Shown here: positions 43,817-52,766 of the stretch, piece by piece
How the letters are laid out: every line of letters starts with the position of its first letter
Numbering within the stretch: the first letter of the stretch is position 1
NCBI RefSeq assembly: GCF_026107515.2
Contig: NZ_JAPCHW010000004.1
Location: 372,001-436,000, forward strand
From: Glutamicibacter sp. MNS18
GTDB taxonomy: Bacteria > Actinomycetota > Actinomycetes > Actinomycetales > Micrococcaceae
DNA length: 64,000 nt
Direction of reading: 5' to 3'
Notes under the pieces: generated by a model
What the model saw: the letters and a program-made list of their open reading frames with translations, nothing else
The model's database searches: none
Told to the model about the DNA's origin: nothing
Position numbers and translations under genes: made by a program

Positions 43817-46357
43817 ATGCGAGTACCACTGTCTTGGCTGCGCGAGTACGCGCAGGTACCAGCCAACGCCACGGCCGAGGACGTCATGGCCGACCTGGTC
43901 AAGGTCGGCCTCGAAGAGGAAGACGTGCACCGCCCCGGCGATGAGCTCTCGGGCCCGATCGTGGTCGGCCAGGTGCTGTCCATCGAGAAGGAAGAACAGA
44001 GCAACGGCAAGACCATCAACTGGTGCCAGGTGCGCGTGGTTCCCGAAGGGACCGAGCAAACCCTGACCGGTGAGGGGATCGACCCGTCCGGGGTGCAGGG
44101 CATCATCTGCGGCGCCCACAACTTCGTGGAAGGCGACAAGGTGGTTGTCACCCTGCCCGGTGCCGTGCTGCCCGGGGACTTCCGCATCACTCCACGCAAG
44201 ACCTACGGCCACATTTCGGCCGGCATGATCGCCTCCAGCCGCGAACTGGGCATCGGCGAAGACCACGACGGCATCATCGTGCTTTCGACCCTGGGCCTGG
44301 ACCCGGAGCTGGGCAGCGACGTCATGGAGCTGTTCGGCCTGTACGACCAGGCCGCCGAGATCAACGTGACACCGGACCGCGGCTACTGCTTCTCGATCCG
44401 CGGAGTGGCCCGCGAATACGCGCTGACCACCGGCACCTCCTTCACCGACCCGGCCGGGACCATCGAGCTGGCATCGGCCGCCGCCGAGGGGCACCCGGTG
44501 CGGGTGGAAGACAGCGCACCGATCTACGGGGTTACCGGCTGCTCGCGCTTTGTGGCCCGCGAGGTCACCGGGATCGACCAGGACCGTCCGACCCCACGCT
44601 GGATGGCCTCCCGACTGCAGTTGGCGGGCATGCGTTCGATCTCGCTGGTGGTGGACATCTCCAACTACGTGATGCTCGAACTCGGCCAGCCGCTGCACTT
44701 CTACGACGCGGACAAGGTCTCCGGCCCGATCGTGGTGCGCCGCGCCACCCCGGGGGAGAAGCTGACGACCCTGGATGAGAAGGAACGTGCCCTGCACGTT
44801 GAGGACCTGCTGATCACCGACGACACCGGGGCCATCGGCATCGCCGGTGTCATGGGGGGAGCGTCCACCGAGGTCTCCGGTTCCACTACCCGGGTGCTGG
44901 TCGAGGCCGCGAACTTCGAGCCGGTCTCCATTGCCCGTTCCCGCCGCCGCCACAAGCTGCCCTCCGAAGCCTCCAAGCGCTTTGAACGCGGCGTGGATCC
45001 GCTGGTGGCCGATATCGCCGCCCAGCGTGCGGTGGACCTGCTGGTGGAACTGGCCGGGGGCACCGACACCGGCAAGATCACCGACGCCGGCACCCCGGCG
45101 GACCCCGCGCTCATCACCCTGCCTGCCGGATACGCCAGCGCCCTGATCGGCGTGGACTACACCGACGAGCAGATCATCTCGGCCCTGGAAGGTATCGGCG
45201 GCACCGTCACCGCCGTTACCGGGGGCTTCGAGGTCATCGCCCCGACCTGGCGTCCGGACCTGGGGTCCAAGGAGGACCTGGTTGAGGAAGTGGCCCGCAT
45301 TGTCGGGTACGACAAGATCCCGGCCACCCTGCCGGTAGCTCCTCCGGGCCGTGGCCTGACCCGCACCCAGGCGCAGCGCCGCCGGGTACTGCAGGGTCTG
45401 GCCGATGCCGGATTGACCGAGGTGCTGGCCTACCCGTTCGTCTCGGCAGCGCAGAACGAGACCTTCGGCTCTCCCGTGGCGGGAACCGGGGTCGACTCGG
45501 TGAAGCTGGCCAATCCGATTTCCTCCGAATACGGGTTGCTGCGCACCAGCCTGCTGCCCGGCCTGCTGGAGATCGCCCGGCGCAACCACGGTCGCGGCTT
45601 CCGTGACCTGGCCCTGTACGAGGGCGGTCTGGTGTTCCTGCCCCGCGAACAGGTCGGATCCTCCTACCTGCCGCCGCTGGGCATCAAGCCCAGCGACGAG
45701 GTGCTTGCCGACCTGGACGCCGGGATCCCCCGGCAGCCATGGCATGTGGCCGCGGTCCTGAGCGGTCACGAGGCCCGGGCCGGGGTCAACTACACCCCGC
45801 GCGCCTGGGACTGGGCGGATGCACTGGATACCGCCAGGACCGTGTCCGGCATCCTGGGCGTCCAGCTCGAGGTCAGCCAGGGCAGCCACCAGGCCTTCCA
45901 CCCGGGCCGCACCGCGGCACTGGGTGTGGACGGCGAGATCATCGGCTACGCCGGTGAACTGCACCCGCAGCTGCTCAAGGAGCTGGACTTGCCGGCCCGT
46001 ACCGTGGCCATGGAAATCGATGCCGAGGCCCTGATGGCCGCGGCCCCTGCCGTGGTCGTTGCCGAACCGCTGACCACCCAGCCGCTGGCCACCCAGGATG
46101 TGGCCCTGGTTGTTGACCAGGAAGTGGTGGCCGGGCAGGTGCTGGCAGCCCTGCGTGAAGGGGCCGGTGAGCTGCTGGAGGACATCACGCTATTCGATGT
46201 CTACTCGGGCAAGGGCATCGAGGACGGCAAGAAGTCGCTGGCCTTCGGACTGCGTTTCCGGGCCATGGACCGTACGCTGACCGCGGATGAGGCCTCCGAG
46301 GCACGCGCCGCGGCCGTGGCTGTGGCCGCCGAGCGTTTCGGTGCCGTCCAGCGCTAG
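43817..46357 (+). CDS. pheT: Phenylalanyl-tRNA synthetase beta subunit
   Basis: This 846-residue subunit starts RVPLSWLREYAQVPANATAEDV. In order it has an EMAP-like tRNA-binding domain (~40-155), B3/B4 editing domain (~210-395), B5 domain, a catalytic-like core and the C-terminal anticodon-binding FDX-ACB domain (QDVALVVDQEVVAGQVL to ASEARAAAVAVAAERFGAV). It is tightly coupled to pheS. A long hairpin follows. Confidence 0.97.
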   Translation: MRVPLSWLREYAQVPANATAEDVMADLVKVGLEEEDVHRPGDELSGPIVVGQVLSIEKEEQSNGKTINWCQVRVVPEGTEQTLTGEGIDPSGVQGIICGAHNFVEGDKVVVTLPGAVLPGDFRITPRKTYGHISAGMIASSRELGIGEDHDGIIVLSTLGLDPELGSDVMELFGLYDQAAEINVTPDRGYCFSIRGVAREYALTTGTSFTDPAGTIELASAAAEGHPVRVEDSAPIYGVTGCSRFVAREVTGIDQDRPTPRWMASRLQLAGMRSISLVVDISNYVMLELGQPLHFYDADKVSGPIVVRRATPGEKLTTLDEKERALHVEDLLITDDTGAIGIAGVMGGASTEVSGSTTRVLVEAANFEPVSIARSRRRHKLPSEASKRFERGVDPLVADIAAQRAVDLLVELAGGTDTGKITDAGTPADPALITLPAGYASALIGVDYTDEQIISALEGIGGTVTAVTGGFEVIAPTWRPDLGSKEDLVEEVARIVGYDKIPATLPVAPPGRGLTRTQAQRRRVLQGLADAGLTEVLAYPFVSAAQNETFGSPVAGTGVDSVKLANPISSEYGLLRTSLLPGLLEIARRNHGRGFRDLALYEGGLVFLPREQVGSSYLPPLGIKPSDEVLADLDAGIPRQPWHVAAVLSGHEARAGVNYTPRAWDWADALDTARTVSGILGVQLEVSQGSHQAFHPGRTAALGVDGEIIGYAGELHPQLLKELDLPARTVAMEIDAEALMAAAPAVVVAEPLTTQPLATQDVALVVDQEVVAGQVLAALREGAGELLEDITLFDVYSGKGIEDGKKSLAFGLRFRAMDRTLTADEASEARAAAVAVAAERFGAVQR

Positions 46358-46371
46358 AACCAGAAACAAGG

Positions 46372-46416
46372 GCAAAGGCCCTGTCGTTTCCGCTACGGAA
46401 GCGACAGGGCCTTTGC
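46372..46416 (+). terminator. Terminator after pheT
   Basis: A 15-bp perfect stem, GCAAAGGCCCTGTCG with its complement, is extended inward by TTCCG/CGGAA across one G-U pair, with loop CTA. It begins 15 bases after the pheT stop. No T run is present. Confidence 0.8.
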
Positions 46417-46609
46417 GCTATCCCGCCACGCCCGGGCCCAGGAGCTCACGTCACCGACCGGTGAACGTGCCCTGGTGGACAGGCCGCTGCCACGGGAGCC
46501 TTCCGAAACCGATGTGGAGCCGCCCACTGTTAGGCCACGGACCGGGCCCACGGACAGGTGCATTCCCTCATCCCTTGAATTTCGATAGATTTACACTGAT
46601 AAGCAATGT

Positions 46610-47086
46610 GTGAAGATTCTTGTGGTGGTTGCCTTACGAGTGGTCCTGGTGACGATGTTCCTGGGCTGCGTGCTTGGACAGGTCCTGGTTCCCACACCGG
46701 CAGAAGAGCAGGGAGGGCGCTACCGGGAAACCGCCCACCTGGCCATCCCATACTCCGTGATTGCCATCCTTTCCATCGCCCGCCTTCAGGCGGCCTTGGT
46801 GATCATCTGGCGGCTGCTGTCGATGGTTGAGCAGGATTCCGTTTTTTCGAATCGCGCCGTGCGCCGGGTCAGCGCATTGACGACCAGACTGCCGCTGGCC
46901 GCTTTCCTGGCCGCGCTGGCACCCATCCACTTGTTGTTTGTTGTCAAGGTGGGTGGTCCCGGAATTGTCTTGTCGCTGGCGGCAGTCCGTGCGATCGGGT
47001 GGGGAATGCTGCTCTTGATGCTGGTCATGCGCGGGCTGCTGATCGCCGCGACCAGAGACAGGAATGAACTGGATATGGTGGTGTGA
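46610..47086 (+). CDS. DUF2975 family membrane protein
   Basis: This 158-residue protein has four hydrophobic helices: an N-terminal one, AIPYSVIAILSIARLQAALVIIWRLL, PLAAFLAALAPIHLLFVV and AVRAIGWGMLLLMLVMRGLL. This arrangement and the downstream XRE gene match the DUF2975 (YoaS-like) family. The GTG start has no clear ribosome-binding site. Its stop overlaps the regulator start (ATGA), so the two are cotranslated. Confidence 0.8.
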   Translation: MKILVVVALRVVLVTMFLGCVLGQVLVPTPAEEQGGRYRETAHLAIPYSVIAILSIARLQAALVIIWRLLSMVEQDSVFSNRAVRRVSALTTRLPLAAFLAALAPIHLLFVVKVGGPGIVLSLAAVRAIGWGMLLLMLVMRGLLIAATRDRNELDMVV

Positions 47087-47358
47087 TGCCGGTCGTTGTG
47101 GACATCGATATCATGCTGGCCCGCCGCAAGATGTCGGTGGGCAATTTCGCGGCAGCCGTGGGGATTTCACCGGCCGATGTCGCGGTACTCAAGAACGGCA
47201 GGGCCAAGGCGATCCGGTTCACGACCCTGGACTCGATGTGCCGCGTACTGGAATGCCAGCCGGGAGATATCCTGCGCTGGGAACCTGCCGCAGCAGATGC
47301 CGAGGACAATACCATCGATGGTGGACCCTCATCATCGGGGCGGGGTGAGTCGCGGTGA
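47083..47358 (+). CDS. Small XRE-family regulator (YozG-like)
   Basis: This 91-residue protein is a helix-turn-helix domain (IDIMLARRKMSVGNFAAAVGISPADVAVLKNGRAKAIRFTTLDSMCRVLECQPGDIL) followed by an acidic tail. It matches the short YozG-type regulators that pair with DUF2975 proteins. The ATGA overlap with the membrane gene indicates a two-gene unit. Targets are unknown; self-regulation is plausible. Confidence 0.88.
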   Translation: MMPVVVDIDIMLARRKMSVGNFAAAVGISPADVAVLKNGRAKAIRFTTLDSMCRVLECQPGDILRWEPAAADAEDNTIDGGPSSSGRGESR

Positions 47359-47545
47359 AGTCCCGGAACATTGGCGCTATTCGCCGCATGCCTGGGGCTG
47401 GTCTGCTTGATCCAACGCTGTGCCCGAACCCATCTGGAACCCGACCGGGTCCGACATGGACGATCGAGGATGACGTCCCCGATCCACTGCGCTCGGCGGG
47501 ACCCGGTATACAGGTAAACCCGGACTTCCAGGTTTGAACCGGGAG

Positions 47546-48034
47546 CTAGTGACGAGTCGTATCAAGCAGGAACCGGACGATATCCGTATCGGCTGGCTGG
47601 GGCTGGAAACCATTGCGCTGCAAGAGCCGGATAGATGCCTCGTTACCGGGCATAACCCGGGCGCTCAACACGCTGCAACCGAAGATCCCGGAAGCCAAGC
47701 CCACGGCCTGGGCGAGGATGGAACCGGCAACGCCTTGTCCCCATGATGCGGGAGCCACCCAGTATCCGATCTCCACGGATCCGGTACGTCGAGCTGCCAC
47801 CAGAAGCCCCACCGGTTCCCCTCGCCGGGTGGCAATGAACCAGCGGCAGGAACCGACACGATCCAGCGGATCCTCAGCCAGGGCGGCGTCGGCGCGTTCG
47901 CTGATATACCCGGCCGACCAGGGTTGCCCCGACCCGACGAACCGGACAACCCGCTCGTCGGTAGCCAACTGCGTGACGAAGCCGATGTCCTGTGAGGTGA
48001 AACCCCTGAGTTCTATCGGCGGCGGATCAGTCAT
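47546..48034 (-). CDS. GNAT family N-acetyltransferase
   Basis: This 162-residue protein has the GNAT acetyl-CoA-binding region (GYWVAPASWGQGVAGSILAQAVGLA) and the conserved C-terminal NEASIRLLQRNGF, resembling RimJ/RimL-type transferases. The acceptor is unknown. On the minus strand TACGGT lies exactly six bases before the ATG, with no ribosome-binding site, so the message is probably leaderless. An MFS remnant ends 17 bases upstream. Confidence 0.85.
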   Translation of the reverse strand: MTDPPPIELRGFTSQDIGFVTQLATDERVVRFVGSGQPWSAGYISERADAALAEDPLDRVGSCRWFIATRRGEPVGLLVAARRTGSVEIGYWVAPASWGQGVAGSILAQAVGLASGIFGCSVLSARVMPGNEASIRLLQRNGFQPQPADTDIVRFLLDTTRH

Positions 48035-48046
48035 GAATTCACCGTA
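48035..48046 (-). promoter_or_regulatory. -10 element for leaderless GNAT transcript
   Basis: On the minus strand TACGGT is followed by GAATTC and the ATG, the six-base spacing seen at eight other genes. Confidence 0.5.
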
Positions 48047-48051
48047 CCGGT

Positions 48052-48375
48052 TCAGCTGGCAACAGGGGAAACAGGGACCTGCCGCCAGTGGCGTATCGGC
48101 GAGAACACGATCGGCAGGGCCGACAGTGCAGCCAGCACCGCCCAGATCCACAGCGCCGTCGCGGGACCGGATCCGGCTGCCACCAGTCCACCAGCCAGGC
48201 TGGCCAGGGGCATCGTTCCGAGAATGAAAAACCGGTTGCTGGCAATGACCCGGCCGAGCATTCGCGCTTCGGTCAACTTCGGAATGACATCCGCCCCGGC
48301 AACGGTATGGATCACGACCAGCAGCGACCAGCCGAACCCTGAGATACCGGGCCATACCAGCGGGGAGAGTGGCAG
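48052..48375 (-). pseudogene. C-terminal remnant of an MFS transporter
   Basis: About 100 residues resemble the last three helices of a major facilitator permease: ISGFGWSLLVVIHTVAGADVIPKL, then MLGRVIASNRFFILGTMPLASLAGGLVAAGSG and ALWIWAVLAALSALPIVFSPIRHWR. The first nine or so helices are missing. Upstream the frame stays open only as the antisense of the adjacent plus-strand zinc-finger gene. A deletion or rearrangement has joined the two. Confidence 0.6.
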
Positions 48376-48742
48376 CGCGCCGGCCAATCGGACTTCGGAA
48401 TTCTGCAGCTTCTGCGGGATCCCGAAAACCGCGGAACGGCGGTTCGTGGGAGGGCCCGGCGTGGCCATCTGTTCCCACTGCGTGGGTTCCGCGGCCAGGC
48501 TTCTGGCGACCCGGGATCCCGGGGCCCTGCCGGTACCCGAGGCTGGTCCGTGGGATGCCATGGATAACGACCAGCTACTCGAACACCTGCCGCAGGTCGC
48601 CTCGGTGCAACTGCAGGTGGAAAAGTCGCTGGCGGCGTGGGTGGGGATCGCCCGGGAGCGGAAAATCAGCTGGGAGAGAATCGGGCGGGCGTTGGGAATG
48701 ACACGCCAGTCCGCTTGGGAACGTTTTCGGCATCTGGCCTGA
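48224..48742 (+). CDS. ClpX-type C4 zinc-finger protein with C-terminal helix-turn-helix, 5' end uncertain
   Basis: Recognisable sequence starts near 48383: FCSFCGIPKTAERRFVGGPGVAICSHCV is a ClpX N-terminal C4 zinc finger (C-x2-C...C-x2-C). The C-terminus (LQVEKSLAAWVGIARERKISWERIGRALGMTRQSAWERF) resembles a helix-turn-helix. The in-frame ATGs at 48224 and 48284 lie inside the antisense of the MFS remnant and have no ribosome-binding site, so the true start may be lost or moved. Similar short proteins occur in actinobacteria, with unknown function. The gene may be 5'-truncated. Confidence 0.6.
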   Translation: MKNRLLAMTRPSIRASVNFGMTSAPATVWITTSSDQPNPEIPGHTSGESGSAPANRTSEFCSFCGIPKTAERRFVGGPGVAICSHCVGSAARLLATRDPGALPVPEAGPWDAMDNDQLLEHLPQVASVQLQVEKSLAAWVGIARERKISWERIGRALGMTRQSAWERFRHLA

Positions 48743-48877
48743 GACCGAGGGTCATTCCCGCTGTTGCTCACCATCCTGGGGCACGTGGCACCGTGGCAGC
48801 CGGTCGCACAATGGGTAGTATGGAGATAAGCCATCGACCGGATGAAATCGATAGACATCCTTGGAGGGATATTACCC

Positions 48878-50401
48878 ATGCGTCATCTCAGTCTTCCGAT
48901 TCGAAGTGCGGCAGCGTCGGCAGCTGCCGTGCTGGGACTAGTGGGCGTCCTGCCTGCGGCGAGTGCGGTGGGAACCGGGGTGCACATCACCACCGGGCAG
49001 AACCTGGACTCCATCACCGTTGAGGACACCGCCGGAGTGCTCAACGAGCAACGGCTGCGTGCAGCGCTTGAGGACATCGACTTCAACGAGCCGACCAATC
49101 TTGCCATCTACACCCGCGAGGGTGAGTATTCGGATGACATCAACACCAGGACCTTGCATTACGCCCAGCAATCGCATCCGGAATGGATTTCACAGGATCC
49201 CGAAGACTACGGGGATTACTGGGCCGATGGATACTTCATCATCACCCTGTCCGTCGAGGGAGCCGATTCCGGGCAGATCGGCACCTACTACGGTGAGGAT
49301 CGCAAGGTCAGCAGTTCGCAGATGGAAACCATCCATGAAGCCGGCTACGGCGACTTCAAGCAAGGCCGCTGGTCCGACGGGGTAGTCGCCGTCGCCACCA
49401 AGGGGGCAACCATCATGAACCGGCCCTGGTACAAGCAGCCCGCCCTGTGGTGGACCGTGGGTCTGGGCGGGGGTATCGGTGTCGCAGGTTGGGGTGCTGT
49501 CCTGGGCGTGCGCTCATCGCGACGCAAGAAGTTCGCGACGGAGCTGCAGGCGGGCAAATCCCACCTGTCCAACGTGACCATGGACCTGGATACCACCGAG
49601 CTGGCTGCCCGGACACTACCCACCGGTTCCTACCATGCGGCGGACCTCGAGCGGCGTTTCGCCGATTTCGTGGCCAGCTACCGCACCAACTTCACCGAAC
49701 AGAAGGAGCTGGAGGCGGCAGGCAAAAAGGAACGGTCCTCGGCCGAAGGGGTGGTGCGGGTAAGGAAGTTCCGCATCGCCGCAGAGGACCTGGATATGAC
49801 CGATGACGCAATCATCGCCGCGTCGGCGCTCTACACCCGCTCAGCCACCTGGCAGGACGCATGGCGGGCCCAAACCGCGCCGGTGTTGGAGGACCTCGAT
49901 CAGCTTGCCGAACTGGTCAAGGGCCCAAGCAAGGAGCTGAAAGCAGTTGCCGCCGCCTTGGAATCCTTCAGCCACACCGCCCAGTCCGAAGTGGACAAGG
50001 CAGGATCCGACCTGAAAGCGGAGCGGATCGATGTGGACACCGCCCTGGACCGGCTGGCCGAGGTGCGCAAGGAACTGACCGCGAAGCTGGAGGAGTTTTC
50101 TACCGCCCAGATCGAGGCCTATGCCCAGACCGAGGAGGAGAAGGAGGAAATGCGCAAGGCCATGTCTCGTTCGCGCTACTCATACTCCAAGAACAATCCC
50201 CGCGGTGGCGGTTCCATCCTGGATGTAACCAGCCCCGGGGAGTGGTTCTGGCGGGTCCAGGCCTACAACGTGGGCTACAGCTCCGGGGTGAGCGCGGTGA
50301 CGTCCTCGCGTGAGGCCGCCAGCTCATCCTCCGGTGGCGTGTCCCAGGGCTATTCCGGTGGCGGCAGTTTCTCCGGTGCCGGAGGGTCCTCCCGGTTCTA
50401 G
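48878..50401 (+). CDS. DUF5129/TPM-like membrane protein
   Basis: The protein has 507 residues: an N-terminal signal/anchor helix (AASAAAVLGLVGVLPAASA), then an extracellular domain (~40-180) resembling TPM/DUF5129 (VLNEQRLRAALEDIDFNEPTNLAIYTREGEY). A membrane helix (~190-210) is followed by a long helical cytoplasmic-type region and a Ser/Gly-rich tail ending GGGSFSGAGGSSRF, typical of this group. I chose the ATG with GGAGG ten bases upstream. An ATG 12 codons earlier is possible. Its TAG overlaps the stop of the convergent PPK2 gene. Confidence 0.82.
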   Translation: MRHLSLPIRSAAASAAAVLGLVGVLPAASAVGTGVHITTGQNLDSITVEDTAGVLNEQRLRAALEDIDFNEPTNLAIYTREGEYSDDINTRTLHYAQQSHPEWISQDPEDYGDYWADGYFIITLSVEGADSGQIGTYYGEDRKVSSSQMETIHEAGYGDFKQGRWSDGVVAVATKGATIMNRPWYKQPALWWTVGLGGGIGVAGWGAVLGVRSSRRKKFATELQAGKSHLSNVTMDLDTTELAARTLPTGSYHAADLERRFADFVASYRTNFTEQKELEAAGKKERSSAEGVVRVRKFRIAAEDLDMTDDAIIAASALYTRSATWQDAWRAQTAPVLEDLDQLAELVKGPSKELKAVAAALESFSHTAQSEVDKAGSDLKAERIDVDTALDRLAEVRKELTAKLEEFSTAQIEAYAQTEEEKEEMRKAMSRSRYSYSKNNPRGGGSILDVTSPGEWFWRVQAYNVGYSSGVSAVTSSREAASSSSGGVSQGYSGGGSFSGAGGSSRF

Positions 50402-51294
50402 AACTCCTCGCCGTGGTCGATCACGTTGGCGGCCCGGCCCACGATGCGGGGATCCGGGATGCCGACCAGCTCATGGTCCTTGCCGGTGTACTCGAAGAGG
50501 TTCAGCACGTGGCGCATGGCCTGTAGCCGAGCACGCTTCTTGTCATTGGACTTCACCACGATCCAGGGGGCGAAGTCGGTATCCGTGGCCAGGAACATCT
50601 CCTTCTTGGCCATGGTGTAGTCATCCCATTTATCCAGTGACGCCAAGTCCATGGGGGACAGCTTCCATTGGCGTACCGGATCGATCCGCCTAATGGTGAA
50701 ACGGGTGAGCTGTTCCCCGGAGGAGACCGAGAACCAGAACTTCACCAAATCGATCCCCTCATCCACCAACAACTTCTCGAACTGGGGCGTCTGCCGGAGG
50801 AAATGTGTGTGCTGCTCGTCGGTGCAGAAGCCCATAACCCGCTCCACCCCGGCCCGGTTGTACCAGGAACGGTCGAAGAGCACCATTTCCCCGGCGGCCG
50901 GGAAGTGCTGGATATAACGCTGGTAGTACCACTGGGTGGATTCGCGTTCGCTGGGCTTCTCCAGGGCAACCACGCGGGCGCCACGGGGATTCAGGTGTTC
51001 GGTGAAGCGTTTAATGGTCCCACCCTTGCCTGCGGCGTCCCGGCCCTCGAACACGATCATCAGCCGACGATCGGTGGCCTTGAACCATTTCTGCAGCTTC
51101 AGCAGCTCGATCTGCAGGGCACGTTTCTCCCGCTCATAGGTCTCGCGGTCCAGCCGCAGGCCATAGGGGTAGTCCTCACGCCAGGTATCGACAATGCTTC
51201 CGTCGGCGCGCACCAGCACCGGGTCGTCATCGTCGTTGTCCAACACGGTGTAGCCGCGGAAGGCCTCTTCAAGCAGGGGAAGTTCGATGGTCAT
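50398..51294 (-). CDS. ppk2: Polyphosphate kinase 2
   Basis: This single-domain PPK2 of 298 residues transfers phosphate between polyphosphate and nucleotides. It has Walker A GRDAAGKGG (84-92), lid/basic residues in KRFTEHLNPRGARVVAL, and Walker B with FDRSWYNRAGVERVMGF. Whether it favours nucleoside mono- or diphosphates cannot be decided here. TACCTT lies six bases before the ATG on the minus strand without a ribosome-binding site. It is convergent with the DUF5129 gene. Confidence 0.93.
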   Translation of the reverse strand: MTIELPLLEEAFRGYTVLDNDDDDPVLVRADGSIVDTWREDYPYGLRLDRETYEREKRALQIELLKLQKWFKATDRRLMIVFEGRDAAGKGGTIKRFTEHLNPRGARVVALEKPSERESTQWYYQRYIQHFPAAGEMVLFDRSWYNRAGVERVMGFCTDEQHTHFLRQTPQFEKLLVDEGIDLVKFWFSVSSGEQLTRFTIRRIDPVRQWKLSPMDLASLDKWDDYTMAKKEMFLATDTDFAPWIVVKSNDKKRARLQAMRHVLNLFEYTGKDHELVGIPDPRIVGRAANVIDHGEEF

Positions 51295-51306
51295 GAGGCA
51301 AAGGTA
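51295..51306 (-). promoter_or_regulatory. -10 element for leaderless ppk2 transcript
   Basis: On the minus strand TACCTT is followed by TGCCTC and the ATG, the same geometry as the other leaderless starts. Confidence 0.5.
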
Positions 51307-51448
51307 GATTTCCGGGGTTAACGGCCAGTGAATAGCGGGCAAACCCGTGCCGGAAAAACGGTACTCTCCGGCGGTATTGTGGTGAGGTTCACCGCGTGTT
51401 CCTCATCGGTGGCACGTGCAGCTCCACGTGTTGGCCCCACCCCGGGAC

Positions 51449-52756
51449 TCAGCCGGCGGGAAGCAACGGCAGGGGCTTGGCGAACAGCCAGGGGTCCAGC
51501 AGTGCGTGCACGTTCACGCCATCGGGCGCATGATCCTGGGCGTGGGCGAGGAACCGGTCGGTATCGACATGCGCGTGCCGGTTGGTCTCGGTCCAGCTGC
51601 GCAGCATGGCAAAGAAAGGATCCCGCCCCAACGTCCGACACAGCACATATAGTGCCAATGCCCCGCGCTTGTACACCCGGTCGTCGAACATGTCCGGCGC
51701 CCCGGGATCGGCCACGATAATGTCCTTGGCCTGCGCATCCAGCAGCTCCCACGCCTGGGCGGCCCGGGTGGCCAGATCCAGGTCGCCACTGGCCTCCGAA
51801 TACAGCCATTCGGCAAAGCAGGCGAAGCCCTCGTGCAACCAGATATGCTTCCAGCTGTCCAGGGTCAGCGAGTTGCCGAACCACTGGTGGGAGAACTCGT
51901 GGGCGATCAGCCGCTGGGCTTCCCAGTCCATCGACAGGTGGTTCACCCCGAAGATGCTCAACCCCTGGGCCTCGAGCGGGATCTCCAGCTCATCGTCTGC
52001 CACCACGACCTTGTACTGCTCAAACGGGTAGGGGCCGAAACAGCGCTCGAAGAGCTCGGCCATCTCCGGCTGCCGGCTGAAGGCACCGCGCACCCGCTGG
52101 GCCGCGGCCGGCGGGGCATAGGCCAGCAGCCTCCCGGTCGAATCCAACGGCAGCTGCTGGTAGAGCCCGATCTGCACCGTGGCCAGGTAGCTGGCCATCG
52201 GCTCGCTTTGCTCGTAGATCCAGGTGTGCCGGCTGGCCGCACGGCGCTGTTCGATGAACCGGCCGTTGCACACGGCCGTGTACCCGGCATCGGTGGTGAT
52301 CTCGAACCGGTAGGTGGACTTGTGGCGGGGATGGTCGTTACACGGGAACCAGGTGCTCGCCCCGGTGGGCTGTCCGGCCACCAGCACCCCGTCGGTCAGT
52401 TCCTCCCACCCGATCTCGCCCCAGATCCCGTCGTGGGTCCGCGGGTTACCGGTGTAGCGGATCACCAGCTCGGTGCGCTCGCCGGGAGCCAGCTTGGTGG
52501 CCAGCCGAATGAGCTGTTGCGGCCCGCGCCGGCGGGTAGCCAACCGACGCCCCTGGCACAGCGCCTTGGCGATGCGCAGCCCGGTCAGGTTCAGCGCCAC
52601 GGTCGCCAAGGGTTCCAGCGCCCGGATGCTGAGCACCGCGGTGCCCTCGAGCAGGTTACTGGACAACTTGATCTTCAGCTCGAGCTCGTACCGCTCCACG
52701 GTATAGGCGTCCGAACCGTAATTCCGGGTGTAGGAATCAACATGGTGATGGGGCAT
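51449..52756 (-). CDS. M1 family metallopeptidase (aminopeptidase N-like)
   Basis: This zinc aminopeptidase of 435 residues contains the beta-sandwich N-domain and thermolysin-like catalytic domain only, lacking the large C-terminal domain of full PepN. The zinc site HEFSH (about 284) with downstream WLHEGFACFAEWLY gives the third ligand Glu. The GxMEN exopeptidase motif is replaced by an EAQGLSIFG-type sequence, as in other short actinobacterial members. No signal peptide. TAAGGT lies seven bases before the ATG and could act as a -10 element or a weak ribosome-binding site. Confidence 0.9.
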   Translation of the reverse strand: MPHHHVDSYTRNYGSDAYTVERYELELKIKLSSNLLEGTAVLSIRALEPLATVALNLTGLRIAKALCQGRRLATRRRGPQQLIRLATKLAPGERTELVIRYTGNPRTHDGIWGEIGWEELTDGVLVAGQPTGASTWFPCNDHPRHKSTYRFEITTDAGYTAVCNGRFIEQRRAASRHTWIYEQSEPMASYLATVQIGLYQQLPLDSTGRLLAYAPPAAAQRVRGAFSRQPEMAELFERCFGPYPFEQYKVVVADDELEIPLEAQGLSIFGVNHLSMDWEAQRLIAHEFSHQWFGNSLTLDSWKHIWLHEGFACFAEWLYSEASGDLDLATRAAQAWELLDAQAKDIIVADPGAPDMFDDRVYKRGALALYVLCRTLGRDPFFAMLRSWTETNRHAHVDTDRFLAHAQDHAPDGVNVHALLDPWLFAKPLPLLPAG

Positions 52757-52766
52757 GACAAGCACC

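Noticed and set aside
47371-47517. 48-codon TTG-started frame with a hydrophobic N-terminus after the XRE gene
   Set aside because: It has no ribosome-binding site and a basic non-descript tail. An alternative GTG frame at 47355 is equally open, so neither has enough support.
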